In this document: positions 55,767 to 64,000 of the stretch, piece after piece
Numbering within the stretch: the first letter of the stretch is position 1
Layout of the letters: every line of letters starts with the position of its first letter
Source: Gimesia sp.
GTDB lineage: Bacteria; Planctomycetota; Planctomycetia; Planctomycetales; Planctomycetaceae
Assembly: GCF_040219335.1 (NCBI RefSeq)
Contig: NZ_JAVJSQ010000019.1
Span: forward strand, 310,001-374,000
Length of the DNA: 64,000 nucleotides
Reading direction: 5' to 3'
Program-made: the position numbers and the translations under genes
Notes under the pieces: model-generated
What the model was told of the DNA's origin: nothing
Database searches by the model: none
What the model saw: only the letters and a program-made list of their open reading frames with translations

Positions 55767-56231
55767 ATGATGATCCAGAATGTGGCATCAGGGCTGGTGG
55801 TTTTGGCAGCGTTGATCATGCTGCAGCCCTCCGCAGCCCGGGCCCAGTGTAGCAACTACCCTTGTGGTCCCGACGGGGCACCACTGCTGCAGAGACTGAC
55901 GCCGCAGGGATTTATGGGCGCCGATTTTCGAGGTAGCTGTGCCCAGCACGATCAGTGTTACCAGATTCCGGGAATTAACAGGCGTTATTGCGATTTGCAG
56001 TTGAAGCAGGAACTGCATCGCCGCTGTGAGTGTTCAGCCTTTCCACTCGGCTGCCGGATGGTGGCCAATATGATGTATTTGCAGGTCCGATTGTTTGGCA
56101 GACGGCCTTACTTGAACTCACAGTACCAGTCGCCTTATCATGGCCCATCGCCTTACTACGCACCGCCTCCGGTTTATTCGGCTCCGGCACCGGTTGTTTA
56201 TCCAGCACCTGTCGTCTATTTCGGATATTAG
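55767..56231 (+). CDS. Small secreted phospholipase A2-like protein
   Basis: A 154-residue protein with a signal peptide (cleavage near ARAQC). CAQHDQCY (C58, H61, D62, C64) matches the His-Asp active-site region of phospholipase A2, and C75, C88, C90 and C96 could form the supporting disulfides. The C-terminal 40 residues are Pro/Tyr-rich (PSPYYAPPPVYSAPAP), as in surface-attached or low-complexity tails. It could hydrolyse phospholipids outside the cell; the calcium loop is not clear, so activity is inferred. Confidence 0.65.
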   Translation: MMIQNVASGLVVLAALIMLQPSAARAQCSNYPCGPDGAPLLQRLTPQGFMGADFRGSCAQHDQCYQIPGINRRYCDLQLKQELHRRCECSAFPLGCRMVANMMYLQVRLFGRRPYLNSQYQSPYHGPSPYYAPPPVYSAPAPVVYPAPVVYFGY

Positions 56232-56290
56232 CGGAAACAGTAGGGCTGACTTACTCTCTATTTCCCTCTCGTATAGTACGAAGTCAAACG

Positions 56291-57232
56291 ATGTCCGAGC
56301 CCCACGCTTATCTGAACGGCGAAATAATCCCCCAGTCTGAAGCCCGGCTGGCGGTTTCGGATCTGGGAATTGTCTATGGTGCGGCCGTAACCGAAATGGT
56401 ACGCACATTTCAGCAGCGTCCTTTCATGCTGGATGAGCATCTGAAACGCCTCGAATCTGCATTGGACTATGCCTGCATCGATCCTCCCCTGCCTCGATCT
56501 GAGCTCAAACAGATCTGTCTGTCACTGGTTGAACAGAACGCTTCTCTGCTCTCAGCGGAACAGGACCTGGGTTTGACGATCTTTTTTACCGCAGGTCAGA
56601 ATCTGCCTTACCTGGGGCTGGCAGCACTGGAAGAGTGCCGCACTCCCACAGTTTGTGCCCACACCTTTCCTCTCGCATTTGAACTGTGGGATCAGAAATA
56701 TACCAGCGGTCAGTACCTGATCCGCTCGGAAGTGGAGCAGCTCAATCCCCGGGTCTTTGATCCGCGAGTGAAGTCCCGCAGCCGGATCCATCTGTTTCGC
56801 GCCGATAAACTGATTCGCAAACAGGTTCCCGCAGCGAGTGCCCTGCTGTTTGACGAACAGGGATATGTTGCGGAAACCACCATCGGTAATTTCTTCCTGG
56901 TCCAGGACCGGACGATCCTCACCCCCCGTCCGGAGTATGTTCTGCAGGGAATCAGCCAGATGATGGTAGCCCGATTAGCGAAGCAACTTGGACTGGACTA
57001 TGTGGAAACAGATATTTCCGAAGAAATGCTGCTTCAGGCAGATGAAGCATTGACGTCCTCCAGTGGCTATTGTCTGATGCCCGTTACGCGTTACAATGAT
57101 CATTTCCTTTCAGAAGGAAAGCCGGGCCCCGTGTATCAGCAGATGATCGCCGCCTGGAGCCAGGAAGTCGGAGTCGATATTGTCACGCAGGCGCAGCAGA
57201 TTGGCGCAGCCCGCCGTGATAAACTTTCCTGA
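56291..57232 (+). CDS. Class IV PLP aminotransferase (branched-chain/aminodeoxychorismate lyase type)
   Basis: A 313-residue enzyme starting MSEPHAYLNGEIIPQSEARL. SDLGIVYGAAVTEMVRTF is typical of fold-type IV PLP enzymes, PRVKSRSRIH holds the likely PLP Lys, and VAETTIGNFFLV is the family's phosphate-binding region. It may be a branched-chain aminotransferase, D-amino acid transaminase or 4-amino-4-deoxychorismate lyase; sequence alone does not decide. An ATG after the PLA2-like gene was chosen over a much longer frame. Confidence 0.85.
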   Translation: MSEPHAYLNGEIIPQSEARLAVSDLGIVYGAAVTEMVRTFQQRPFMLDEHLKRLESALDYACIDPPLPRSELKQICLSLVEQNASLLSAEQDLGLTIFFTAGQNLPYLGLAALEECRTPTVCAHTFPLAFELWDQKYTSGQYLIRSEVEQLNPRVFDPRVKSRSRIHLFRADKLIRKQVPAASALLFDEQGYVAETTIGNFFLVQDRTILTPRPEYVLQGISQMMVARLAKQLGLDYVETDISEEMLLQADEALTSSSGYCLMPVTRYNDHFLSEGKPGPVYQQMIAAWSQEVGVDIVTQAQQIGAARRDKLS

Positions 57233-57278
57233 GCTGTTATTTATTTCTGTCGTTTGATTGAATCCCGGGAACCTGGAC

Positions 57279-57959
57279 GTGTCGCATTATCTGGAATTTT
57301 TTAAACAGTTTCGAACGACATTTGAAACGACCGGGGCAATCGCTCCCAGCAGCCGGTTTCTGGCCAGCAACATGGCCGAGCCGATGAAACGCCATCAGGG
57401 CCCCAAGAAGGTTCTGGAGATCGGTCCGGGTACCGGCGCGGTGACCCGCGAGATCGTCAAACAGATTCGCCCGGAAGATTCACTGGACCTGGTTGAACTG
57501 AATGAGAAGTTCGTCGAAATTCTGTATAATCGGTTCGATGCCGAACGTGCTTTTCAGGAAATCAAACATCTGACATCGATTCACAACTGCCCACTGCAGG
57601 AGTACGGCGTTGGTGAGGAGTACGATTACATTGTCTCGGGACTCCCGTTGAACAATTTTCCGACCGATCTGGTGAGCGAAATCTTTCAGGCCTACTTCCG
57701 GTTGCTGAAACCGGGGGGGGTGCTCTCGTATTTCGAGTACATGTATGTCCGACCGGTTCGCAAAGTCGTATCCCGTGGTCCCGAGAACGAGCGGATTTGT
57801 CAGATCGACCAGATCATGCGGAGCTACACCAGCCAGTACCGGATTCGTACGAACTGGATCTGGTTCAACCTGCCTCCCGCCTGGGTACAACACCTGCAGA
57901 AAACAGACAGCCCGCCACCGTTGATTGAACAGGCGGCGCCTCAGGAACAAAGCTCCTGA
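57279..57959 (+). CDS. SAM-dependent methyltransferase (phospholipid N-methyltransferase-like)
   Basis: About 226 residues from a GTG; a TTG seven codons earlier is possible. The SAM motif is VLEIGPGTGAVTREI, followed by LVELNEKFVEIL and a VSGLPLNNFP segment that takes the place of motif IV. The pattern is shared by PmtA-type phosphatidylethanolamine N-methyltransferases and rRNA dimethylases; the conserved FF and early AP residues (GAIAPSSRFLASNM) fit the former. Close spacing to the aminotransferase suggests cotranscription. Confidence 0.75.
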   Translation: MSHYLEFFKQFRTTFETTGAIAPSSRFLASNMAEPMKRHQGPKKVLEIGPGTGAVTREIVKQIRPEDSLDLVELNEKFVEILYNRFDAERAFQEIKHLTSIHNCPLQEYGVGEEYDYIVSGLPLNNFPTDLVSEIFQAYFRLLKPGGVLSYFEYMYVRPVRKVVSRGPENERICQIDQIMRSYTSQYRIRTNWIWFNLPPAWVQHLQKTDSPPPLIEQAAPQEQSS

Positions 57960-57967
57960 GTTCAGGG

Positions 57968-59062
57968 TCAGTCTGCTTTTTTATTAGTGTCTTCGGTTTT
58001 GGATTTATTCTCTGGTTGATCTGCTGCAGGCCGTTTTAGTTCCTGGAGGGAAAGCGGATTTCGGGTGCGCTGTCGGCTCCGTGATTCCCCACCTGCAATC
58101 TCGCTCCGATCCAGGAAACCGTCCCGGTTACGATCGACTTCATCGAACCAGCGGTTAACCTGCTGCAGTTCTTCTTTGCTCAGTTTTCCGTCACCGTTCT
58201 GATCAACGGAACGTATGAAGGCCGGCCCAGAGCGCGGAAAGTTTGTCCCAAACCGTGGGCGGGAGCGTTCCTGCATCTGCATTTCGGGACGCTTCATTTC
58301 ACCATCCTCTTCAGCTGGTTTTCGGCTCCGCTCCCTGCTCTGACGTTCGGGACGTTGTGCAGGACGGAATTCCGCCATCACTTTCATGAATTCTTCACGG
58401 GTCAGTTCCGCATCCCCGTCCTTGCCGGCTCGCTCGTAGAGCCGTTTAAGGAGGGGACGAATTCGCTCGGGGGCTTCGTCCAGTGTCAGTTTATCATCAC
58501 CGTTGGTATCCAGGGACTTAAAGAAACGTCCGGCCCGTTCCTGGGAGTTCATGTTCGCGCCTTCGGGTCGAGGCGGACGTCCGTTTCCGAACATGCGTCC
58601 CATGCGCTGCAGTTGTTCGAGTGAGATTTCGTCGGTATTTAATCGTTGGAACAGCGGTTCCATTCGCTCGCGCATCGGTTCGGGTAATTCATCTTTCGAG
58701 ATTATTTTATCGCCGTTGCGATCCAGCTGACTCAGGAAGCGGTTGTAGAAACGGGGGCCTTGATTGAATCGGCGTTCAGCGCCGGGCTCGAATTTCTGAT
58801 CTTCTTTTTTCAGACCGCCTGTAAACTCGTCCTTCGTGAGTTGACCATCCTTGTTTTTGTCGCCAGAACGCAGCAGAAACTCAAAGAAACGCTGCTTTCC
58901 TTCAGGAACTTCATCTGCCGAGATCGTGCCATCAGCGTTTTTATCCAGTTGCTGGAATACCTTTTCTTGCGCTGATGATTCTTCTTCAGGTGCTGCCGAG
59001 AGGGGGCTGAGCGAGAAGCCGGTCAGACCAACGAGAGCCAGTACGGGAAATAAGCGTTGCAT
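57968..59062 (-). CDS. Secreted EF-hand protein with seven calcium-binding loops
   Basis: A 364-residue protein with a signal peptide (cleavage near LSAAPEE). DxNxDG-type loops occur near residues 40, 68, 114, 185, 213, 287 and 310 (for example DKNADGTISADE and DQNGDGKLSKEE). Linkers rich in Arg, Pro and Glu separate some pairs. It probably binds calcium outside the cytoplasm, in structure or signalling. Convergent with the methyltransferase gene, 8 bases away. The ATG opening the signal peptide was preferred over an upstream start. Confidence 0.85.
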   Translation of the reverse strand: MQRLFPVLALVGLTGFSLSPLSAAPEEESSAQEKVFQQLDKNADGTISADEVPEGKQRFFEFLLRSGDKNKDGQLTKDEFTGGLKKEDQKFEPGAERRFNQGPRFYNRFLSQLDRNGDKIISKDELPEPMRERMEPLFQRLNTDEISLEQLQRMGRMFGNGRPPRPEGANMNSQERAGRFFKSLDTNGDDKLTLDEAPERIRPLLKRLYERAGKDGDAELTREEFMKVMAEFRPAQRPERQSRERSRKPAEEDGEMKRPEMQMQERSRPRFGTNFPRSGPAFIRSVDQNGDGKLSKEELQQVNRWFDEVDRNRDGFLDRSEIAGGESRSRQRTRNPLSLQELKRPAADQPENKSKTEDTNKKAD

Positions 59063-59188
59063 GGTCGTCACTTTCCTCAAAACAACGGTAGATTTACAGA
59101 CGAGAACAGGCACTTAGCTGCCATTATACGATTAAACCCGTCGCGTGTCGAAAAGTATTGCAGGAACTCAAATATTCGTTTGCGCATG

Positions 59189-59217
59189 AAAAAACCCGGT
59201 GAGTTGCCTCACCGGGT
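59189..59217 (-). terminator. Terminator of the DUF3352-like gene
   Basis: A ten-base stem (ACCCGGTGAG with CTCACCGGGT), a four-base loop, and a minus-strand T-run directly after it. It lies 25 bases beyond the stop codon. Confidence 0.85.
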
Positions 59218-59241
59218 CAAGCGGTTGTTCAGCCGTCGACT

Positions 59242-61005
59242 TCAGTTCGCCCGTTTCTTGGAAAAGTTAGAACTGAAGAATCCCTGGTCATCGGGGATGG
59301 TGTATCCGCCTGTGACAGGCAGGTACTTCTGGAAGAATGAGAACGGTGGCAGCTTGGAAAGATCGAGCCCTTCCACCTGAATCTGATCCTGGTTTTTCTT
59401 GATCAGGTCATACAGGGCGTGCAGCTGTGCGTCTGCATTCTGGTAGTTGATGATCGAGGTTTTTTCGGGGAAGTTTTCCGCGATCTGCTTGTAGTTTGGA
59501 TTGTTGATCAGCGAACCGACTCCCCGATCCTTCCGCAGAATGCTTTCAATCTGCTTGACATCGTTGGAGATGAACAGCTGGTTTTCTGCGATGCAGAAAG
59601 CAGCATCAGCGGGAGACTTCAGAACAGCAGCAGGCAACTGATACAGGGTCGTGCCCTGAAATTCGCGTGCCTGTCCCGGGAAATCATCCCGCGTGGTCAC
59701 CGATGCGATGATTTTCTGGAATGCATCAGAGTTTTTGAGCCCCAGAGCAACGACAAACTGCCCGGACATCTGAGTCAGGTCAATCTGCTCACCTTCTTTG
59801 ATTTCAGTCGCGATCTGAATTCGACCGCTCAGGTTATCAACGATGTCCTTTTTGATGTGAATCTTGGGACCATCGGGATTGTCGGCCATCTGATCAATGA
59901 TGGCAGCCAAGGCACCGGGACGCCCCTGGAATCCATCGAAGAGGGTTTCGATAGAATCGTAAGCACCAGTGATGCTCCAGTTGATCGAATAGTAAGAAGA
60001 AACCTTGTCTGAGACCCAGACCGGAGGCTGCTGAGCAATCGCCGGGCATTTGAAGATATCAATGATGCCGGAGGTAGGCTGATCGACATAGGTAAACGTT
60101 TTCGAGATCGCATCAAAATTCCTGGTAGCGACATAGCTGGATCCGCCAACGGCCTTCAACTGTGTGATCCCCAGTGCGGGCAGGAATCCCTGAACCATAC
60201 CGATTTGAGGATTCACACGGCTGGCAACTCCCAGGATCGACTGCAGAGCGCCAATCGGGTTCATGTACCAGTGCATGACAGCAGGAGCATCTGCATCAGA
60301 ACATTTATTGATGATGTACTGATACTCTTTCTTGCTGGACAGTGTTCCCTGTGCCTGGCCATCCCAGCGGCCGAGAACTCCTTCGAGGATTTTGTCGTCA
60401 TTAGAAGCGACAAATGTTTTATCCTTCAGGAAGTATGCGAATTTTTTCGCCAGGGGAACTTTGACAGGACCTTCATCATCACCTTCTTTTTCGAAGGAAA
60501 AAATGGTGATCTTGGTGCCGTCGACACTGCGAACCGTTCGTTCTGCACCTTCCTTGTCGAGCCCCTCAGCGGTTTTTTCCAGGATCTTCTCGACGCTTTC
60601 GCCGCTTTCGCCATACTCGACGAAAGCCAGACCACCGAATTTGCCTTCATCGCTTTTGACGAACGCAATCGCGAATTCACCTGAGGGGATGCTGAGAACA
60701 TTACTCAGGCCCAGGTCGGTTTCTGCCTCAAACATTTTGGAGTATTTTTCCACAATCTGGACGAGGTCTTTTTTCATGTCAGCGAAGGCGGGATCGCGAA
60801 CCATTTCCGCCATCGAGCTCTGTGCCCACTTTTCTTCCAGCAGTTCTACATCCGGAATGGAGAAGTAGAGCATGGAATCATCGGGGATCCGCTGCACGGC
60901 AGTGACCCGGTTTTGAGCAGACGTGTCTTGCGCGGAGAACAGGAACATCGCCTGCATCAACATGAAAGTGAAAAACAAAAGTGGCTTTCTCATGGGAGCC
61001 TTCAT
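59242..61005 (-). CDS. Secreted DUF3352-like protein
   Basis: A 587-residue protein with a signal peptide (cleavage near DTSAQN). The opening RIPDDSMLYFSIPDVELLEEKW, the mixed alpha/beta repeats and LSGRIQIATEI resemble DUF3352-type proteins common in planctomycetes. No enzyme motif is seen. The start could be four codons later. It has its own terminator and lies 222 bases downstream of the serine protease gene on the same strand. Confidence 0.65.
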   Translation of the reverse strand: MKAPMRKPLLFFTFMLMQAMFLFSAQDTSAQNRVTAVQRIPDDSMLYFSIPDVELLEEKWAQSSMAEMVRDPAFADMKKDLVQIVEKYSKMFEAETDLGLSNVLSIPSGEFAIAFVKSDEGKFGGLAFVEYGESGESVEKILEKTAEGLDKEGAERTVRSVDGTKITIFSFEKEGDDEGPVKVPLAKKFAYFLKDKTFVASNDDKILEGVLGRWDGQAQGTLSSKKEYQYIINKCSDADAPAVMHWYMNPIGALQSILGVASRVNPQIGMVQGFLPALGITQLKAVGGSSYVATRNFDAISKTFTYVDQPTSGIIDIFKCPAIAQQPPVWVSDKVSSYYSINWSITGAYDSIETLFDGFQGRPGALAAIIDQMADNPDGPKIHIKKDIVDNLSGRIQIATEIKEGEQIDLTQMSGQFVVALGLKNSDAFQKIIASVTTRDDFPGQAREFQGTTLYQLPAAVLKSPADAAFCIAENQLFISNDVKQIESILRKDRGVGSLINNPNYKQIAENFPEKTSIINYQNADAQLHALYDLIKKNQDQIQVEGLDLSKLPPFSFFQKYLPVTGGYTIPDDQGFFSSNFSKKRAN

Positions 61006-61227
61006 TCTTTCTCTACCTGAGGGGATTTAAGATTTTTCGCGCTGGATCAACTCTTCCAATCTGTCGAACCACCAGAGCGCAACAATGTCGGTAACTGTTA
61101 ATTTGTAGCAAGTCTGAAATATCTGACAAGATCAACCTGCAATCAGACTTTCAACGTTGGCCCGGAAGTCTGCATAGCAGCAGGCAGGGACATTACCTGC
61201 CTGAATGAGCGCGGGTTGCAGGAATTT

Positions 61228-62190
61228 TTATTTACTTTCATTTTCAGCAGATTTTCTGCGCGGTGCGTCAAAGTAACGATAACCGGTATTGGGACTGGTT
61301 TTATCGAACGCAAACGCATCACGGTTATCCAGAAAATGTTTGACGTAGGAAATCGGAATTGCAAAGCCCAGGCCTTCTCCCAGGATCAGCTTCATATTGG
61401 TGACGCCGATCACTTCACCGCGAGAGTTGAACAATGGTCCGCCGCTGTTCCCCGGGTTGATTTGCGTTGTCGTCTGAATATAGACGATCCCCTGCATGTT
61501 CCGGTTACGCGTACTGATAATGCCGCGCGAGACGGAGCGTTCCAGTCCCAGCGGATTTCCAATTGCAAATACCTCTTCCCCTTCGCGCTGGGAATCATCC
61601 TCAGCCAGGTACACCTGTCGGAATGGAAAGTCTTTCTGAAGGGGAATTCTCAGCAACGCCAGATCGAAAAATGGATTCAGAGCGATGATCTCAACATCCT
61701 TGATCTGTCGTCTCTGGAATTCACCACTTTTCGTCCGATGAAAAATCGTGACGGCGATTCGCGTCTCTTTTTCAACCACGTGATAATTGGTGACACAGTA
61801 ACCACGGTCATTGATAATGAAACCGGAGCCGAGTCCACTGGGAGTCTGCACCAGCGTGACCGCCTCGCCGTAGATGCGAGCCAGTTCTTTGATGCTTTTC
61901 GCGGGCAGTTCCGCGACGGAATAGAATTTGTCTTTACTCTGGGAAACACTGGTTTTATTGGAAGAGAGTGATTCGGACTTGGTGCGGGAGCGGACCTGAT
62001 CGCTGGGAATCCGCAACACTTCAATGCCGATATCAACCAGCAGATAGTCTGAGCCCTGCTTAAGCACATCCCCCTGCACTTTGTGACCGTTGACCAGTTC
62101 GATGACATCCGCCTGCGCCGGAATGGAAAGACAGAGAATCGTAATCAGCAGGCAGGTAATTCTTTTCGGGCAGCACCAGTTGTCAATCAT
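61228..62190 (-). CDS. Exported HtrA-like serine protease without PDZ domain
   Basis: A 320-residue protein with a signal peptide and a small beta-rich N-terminal domain (VIELVNGHKVQGDVLKQG). The trypsin-like domain has His in VTNYHVVEKE (near residue 137), Asp in FFDLALLRI (near 175) and Ser in NPGNSGGPLF (near 249). No PDZ domain follows; the chain ends soon after the protease fold with a basic tail. It likely acts in the periplasm. The other HtrA in the window (40017-41249) has a PDZ domain, so the two probably differ in substrate choice. Confidence 0.88.
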   Translation of the reverse strand: MIDNWCCPKRITCLLITILCLSIPAQADVIELVNGHKVQGDVLKQGSDYLLVDIGIEVLRIPSDQVRSRTKSESLSSNKTSVSQSKDKFYSVAELPAKSIKELARIYGEAVTLVQTPSGLGSGFIINDRGYCVTNYHVVEKETRIAVTIFHRTKSGEFQRRQIKDVEIIALNPFFDLALLRIPLQKDFPFRQVYLAEDDSQREGEEVFAIGNPLGLERSVSRGIISTRNRNMQGIVYIQTTTQINPGNSGGPLFNSRGEVIGVTNMKLILGEGLGFAIPISYVKHFLDNRDAFAFDKTSPNTGYRYFDAPRRKSAENESK

Positions 62191-62264
62191 TCCGTCGATT
62201 TCCTCTCTTCTTAGCAGCTGTCAGACCAGAAACGCGGCGAGTCGTTTCGCCTTGAGGGATGTTC

Positions 62265-63374
62265 TTACTCTTTATATTCGCTATGGCATTCCGTGCAGGA
62301 TTTGTAGACCCGGGACATTCCCTGATCAAACTCCTGGAAATTGTCATTCTTGGCAGCTTCGACCATTTTCAGGCAGGCTTCCTGCATCGGATTAGCATGC
62401 CCCAGAAAGCCTTTGTCATCGACGTAGCCGTAACCTTCCAGGGTAATGATTTTGGAGATCGCTGCGAGCAGGTGTGCTTCCTCGATGACCTTCTCTTTCT
62501 CTGCTTTCAGGGCATCTGCACTACCGACATTCGATTTGAGCCATTTGTAGGCAATGTCAGCGCGTTTCATCAGGTCACCCATCGAGGCGACTTCGGCGAT
62601 GGGTTTCTTATCGTCAGCTTCAGGCAGTCCCGCAGGGGCACTGCCGTTTAGAATCACGATGATCTGTTCGTAGGGAATTTGCATGGCGCGATAGGATTTG
62701 GCACCACGCATCAGCGGCTCTGCTGTAAAAGCAGCCGCCAGCTCACGCAGATACTTGGCATTCTTTTTCCAGCCGACATCTTCCGAATGCTGATTCGCAA
62801 CTTCAGCCAGTGCCGCCAGGGTTGCGGTAAATGTGGGTATCTCAAGATAGCTTGTATTATAGGTGCCGACCGACTGCATATTCTTTGTCAGACGATTACG
62901 GATGTCTTTGACCTGAGATTCCAGAATCGGCATGGGGATAATTGTTTTCCAGTCCGTGCCGGAACCGCCACCGGCACTCGCCTGTGCAGGCTCTGTTTTC
63001 ATTTCTCCCGCGGGAGCAGGAGTGGTATTAGCTGCGACATTGTTTCCAGGTAGAGCAACGGGTTGGACTGACTGATTGTTGCCCGCGACAGCCAGCGGAT
63101 TGTCAAACCAGACATCGTAGGGAATCCCATCAATCATTTTCCGATCGTCATTCTCCGCGGCAGGTGTTGGCTTGGATTCATCAGGCGTGGATTGTGTAAC
63201 CTGAGGAGTTGCGGGAGCCGGGGCGGGCGTTGGGGCCTGTTGTTGTGCTGGCGCGGGGGCAGAAGTGTCGTTTCCACCACATCCAGTGAACAGAAACAAT
63301 GTGAGTAACGTACCTGTTGCCAGTGAGAAGTTGCGAATTGGTTTTCGATACCGGTGCCGAGATGGCTTGTTCAT
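62265..63374 (-). CDS. Lipoprotein cytochrome c'-like protein
   Basis: A 369-residue protein with a lipoprotein signal (FLFTGC). An Ala/Pro/Gln-rich linker of about 30 residues (from about residue 38) and a longer low-complexity stretch follow. The C-terminal 190 residues are helical and end in CTECHSEYKE. A heme c motif at the very end of a four-helix bundle is the layout of cytochrome c'. Membrane anchoring through the linker and a redox or gas-binding role are inferred. The start next to the lipoprotein signal is preferred over one five codons upstream. Confidence 0.72.
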   Translation of the reverse strand: MNKPSRHRYRKPIRNFSLATGTLLTLFLFTGCGGNDTSAPAPAQQQAPTPAPAPATPQVTQSTPDESKPTPAAENDDRKMIDGIPYDVWFDNPLAVAGNNQSVQPVALPGNNVAANTTPAPAGEMKTEPAQASAGGGSGTDWKTIIPMPILESQVKDIRNRLTKNMQSVGTYNTSYLEIPTFTATLAALAEVANQHSEDVGWKKNAKYLRELAAAFTAEPLMRGAKSYRAMQIPYEQIIVILNGSAPAGLPEADDKKPIAEVASMGDLMKRADIAYKWLKSNVGSADALKAEKEKVIEEAHLLAAISKIITLEGYGYVDDKGFLGHANPMQEACLKMVEAAKNDNFQEFDQGMSRVYKSCTECHSEYKE

Positions 63375-63939
63375 GGATGACTCCCTCAAGTCCTTGAAAT
63401 AAAACCAATTAGATTATGTGTGATCTTCGCAGGAGATGCAACTCCAGCTTGCCCAGTTTATGAAATTGGTTTTACAGGTCTGAATGGACCAGAAGTCGCT
63501 TCACAATCAGTTTATCAAGGAAACCATGTGTCTAATGCAGCAGGCCACGCTTCCCGACCTGGGATTGCCCGACTGAAACCATCCTTAGTTGTAAAAATAT
63601 TCCGATCAGGATAAGCGGGTGTGTTTGGTTGTTTGCGCAGAAATATGCCGGACGGCCCTTGTCAACTCAAACTCCACTTATTATTTGTGACCATTATCAG
63701 GTGCGTAACTGGTACCGGTTTTTCACACACAAGGTTGAAAAAGTCGAGACATCCCTCTTGCGGAAGTTATACTTGAGTGGTGGACAACCGAAAAATAATT
63801 CGTTTCCTGACTATTCAATAGCCTGTCATTGACTTCTGGAGAATAAACACAGGCGCGTTGTTGGGGACACACAACATTGATTTTATCAATCAGCTGCCAT
63901 CATGGAGTTCACCCTGGTAGCAAAAGGAGTAAATGAGAG
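63375..63939. other. Divergent intergenic region before the right edge
   Basis: A 565-base gap with two plus-strand frames of 64 and 67 codons that lack ribosome-binding sites and resemble nothing I know. No strong hairpin or promoter is seen. Confidence 0.3.
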
Positions 63940-64000
63940 ATGAACAAGATTGTTTGTTACACGTTGGGCATGATTGCCCTCACCCTTACAACAGCTCAGG
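63940..64000 (+). CDS. Start of a secreted protein (partial)
   Basis: Twenty codons are visible, opening with a signal-peptide-like stretch (MNKIVCYTLGMIALTLTTAQ). A GGAG ribosome-binding site lies ten bases upstream. The rest is outside the window. Confidence 0.5.
   Translation, partial: MNKIVCYTLGMIALTLTTAQ

Noticed and set aside
57258-57278. TTG start for the methyltransferase
   Set aside because: No ribosome-binding site precedes it; the GTG seven codons on has a purine-rich stretch upstream.
61181-61203. Terminator after the PDZ-less protease
   Set aside because: An eight-base stem is present but no T-run follows on the minus strand; it may be only an inverted repeat.
63420-63832. Two small plus-strand ORFs of 64 and 67 codons
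   Set aside because: No ribosome-binding sites, no signal peptide or known motif, and the flanking genes do not suggest operon membership.

Overview
The window looks like a chromosomal stretch of a planctomycete, probably close to Gimesia (inference). The supporting traits are two pairs of DUF1549/DUF1553 (PSCyt) and DUF1501 genes, an ECF sigma factor with its own membrane anti-sigma-like protein, many secreted proteins with heme c or EF-hand motifs, and moderate GC. I see no rRNA, tRNA, CRISPR array, insertion sequence or phage module. Most genes have intact frames and housekeeping, respiratory or lineage-specific roles.

Layout. 1-7447 (minus): a cbb3-type cytochrome oxidase operon in the order fused ccoNO, tiny ccoQ, single-heme ccoP, ccoG, ccoH, a DsbD_2/TauE-like membrane protein and ccoI (cut by the window edge). 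7858-8982 (plus): a secreted, Cys-rich outer-membrane-barrel-like protein. 9142-20341 (minus): two PSCyt/DUF1501 pairs. The distal pair stands alone. The other follows an ECF sigma factor, an anti-sigma-like protein and a coiled-coil protein, and is followed by a Spy-like protein and a terminator. 20663-21700: a secreted alpha/beta hydrolase. 22000-31177 (minus): a nitrate assimilation operon of NarK-type transporter, NirB-NirD fusion, ferredoxin-reductase-like flavoprotein, DmsB-DmsC fusion and molybdopterin nitrate reductase. 31743-32732: nadA.

32938-42995 holds a PIG-L deacetylase, a di-heme cytochrome, a CPBP protease, a Ser/Thr kinase with a zinc ribbon and a YbjN/CesT-like tail, a secreted unknown protein, ribosomal protein L27, an HtrA protease and a phosphofructokinase. 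42992-49022: a lipoprotein made of five tandem repeats, divergent from a very large secreted glycosidase-like protein. 49197-55423: a pyruvate/indolepyruvate decarboxylase-type enzyme, two small related proteins with a shared C-terminal motif, a GspE-like protein whose ATPase motifs are degenerate, dapA and a 3-hydroxyisobutyrate dehydrogenase-family enzyme. 55767-64000: a phospholipase A2-like secreted protein, a class IV aminotransferase, a SAM methyltransferase, a seven-EF-hand secreted protein, a DUF3352-like protein, a PDZ-less HtrA-like protease, a lipoprotein cytochrome c'-like protein and the start of another secreted protein.

The genes suggest a heterotrophic planctomycete with high-affinity oxygen respiration, nitrate as a nitrogen source and a large exported proteome. 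The most unusual items are the apparently dead GspE-like protein, the five-repeat lipoprotein, the NasA-type reductase beside a DmsBC-type membrane module, the sigma/anti-sigma-led PSCyt operon and the kinase with an unusual tail.
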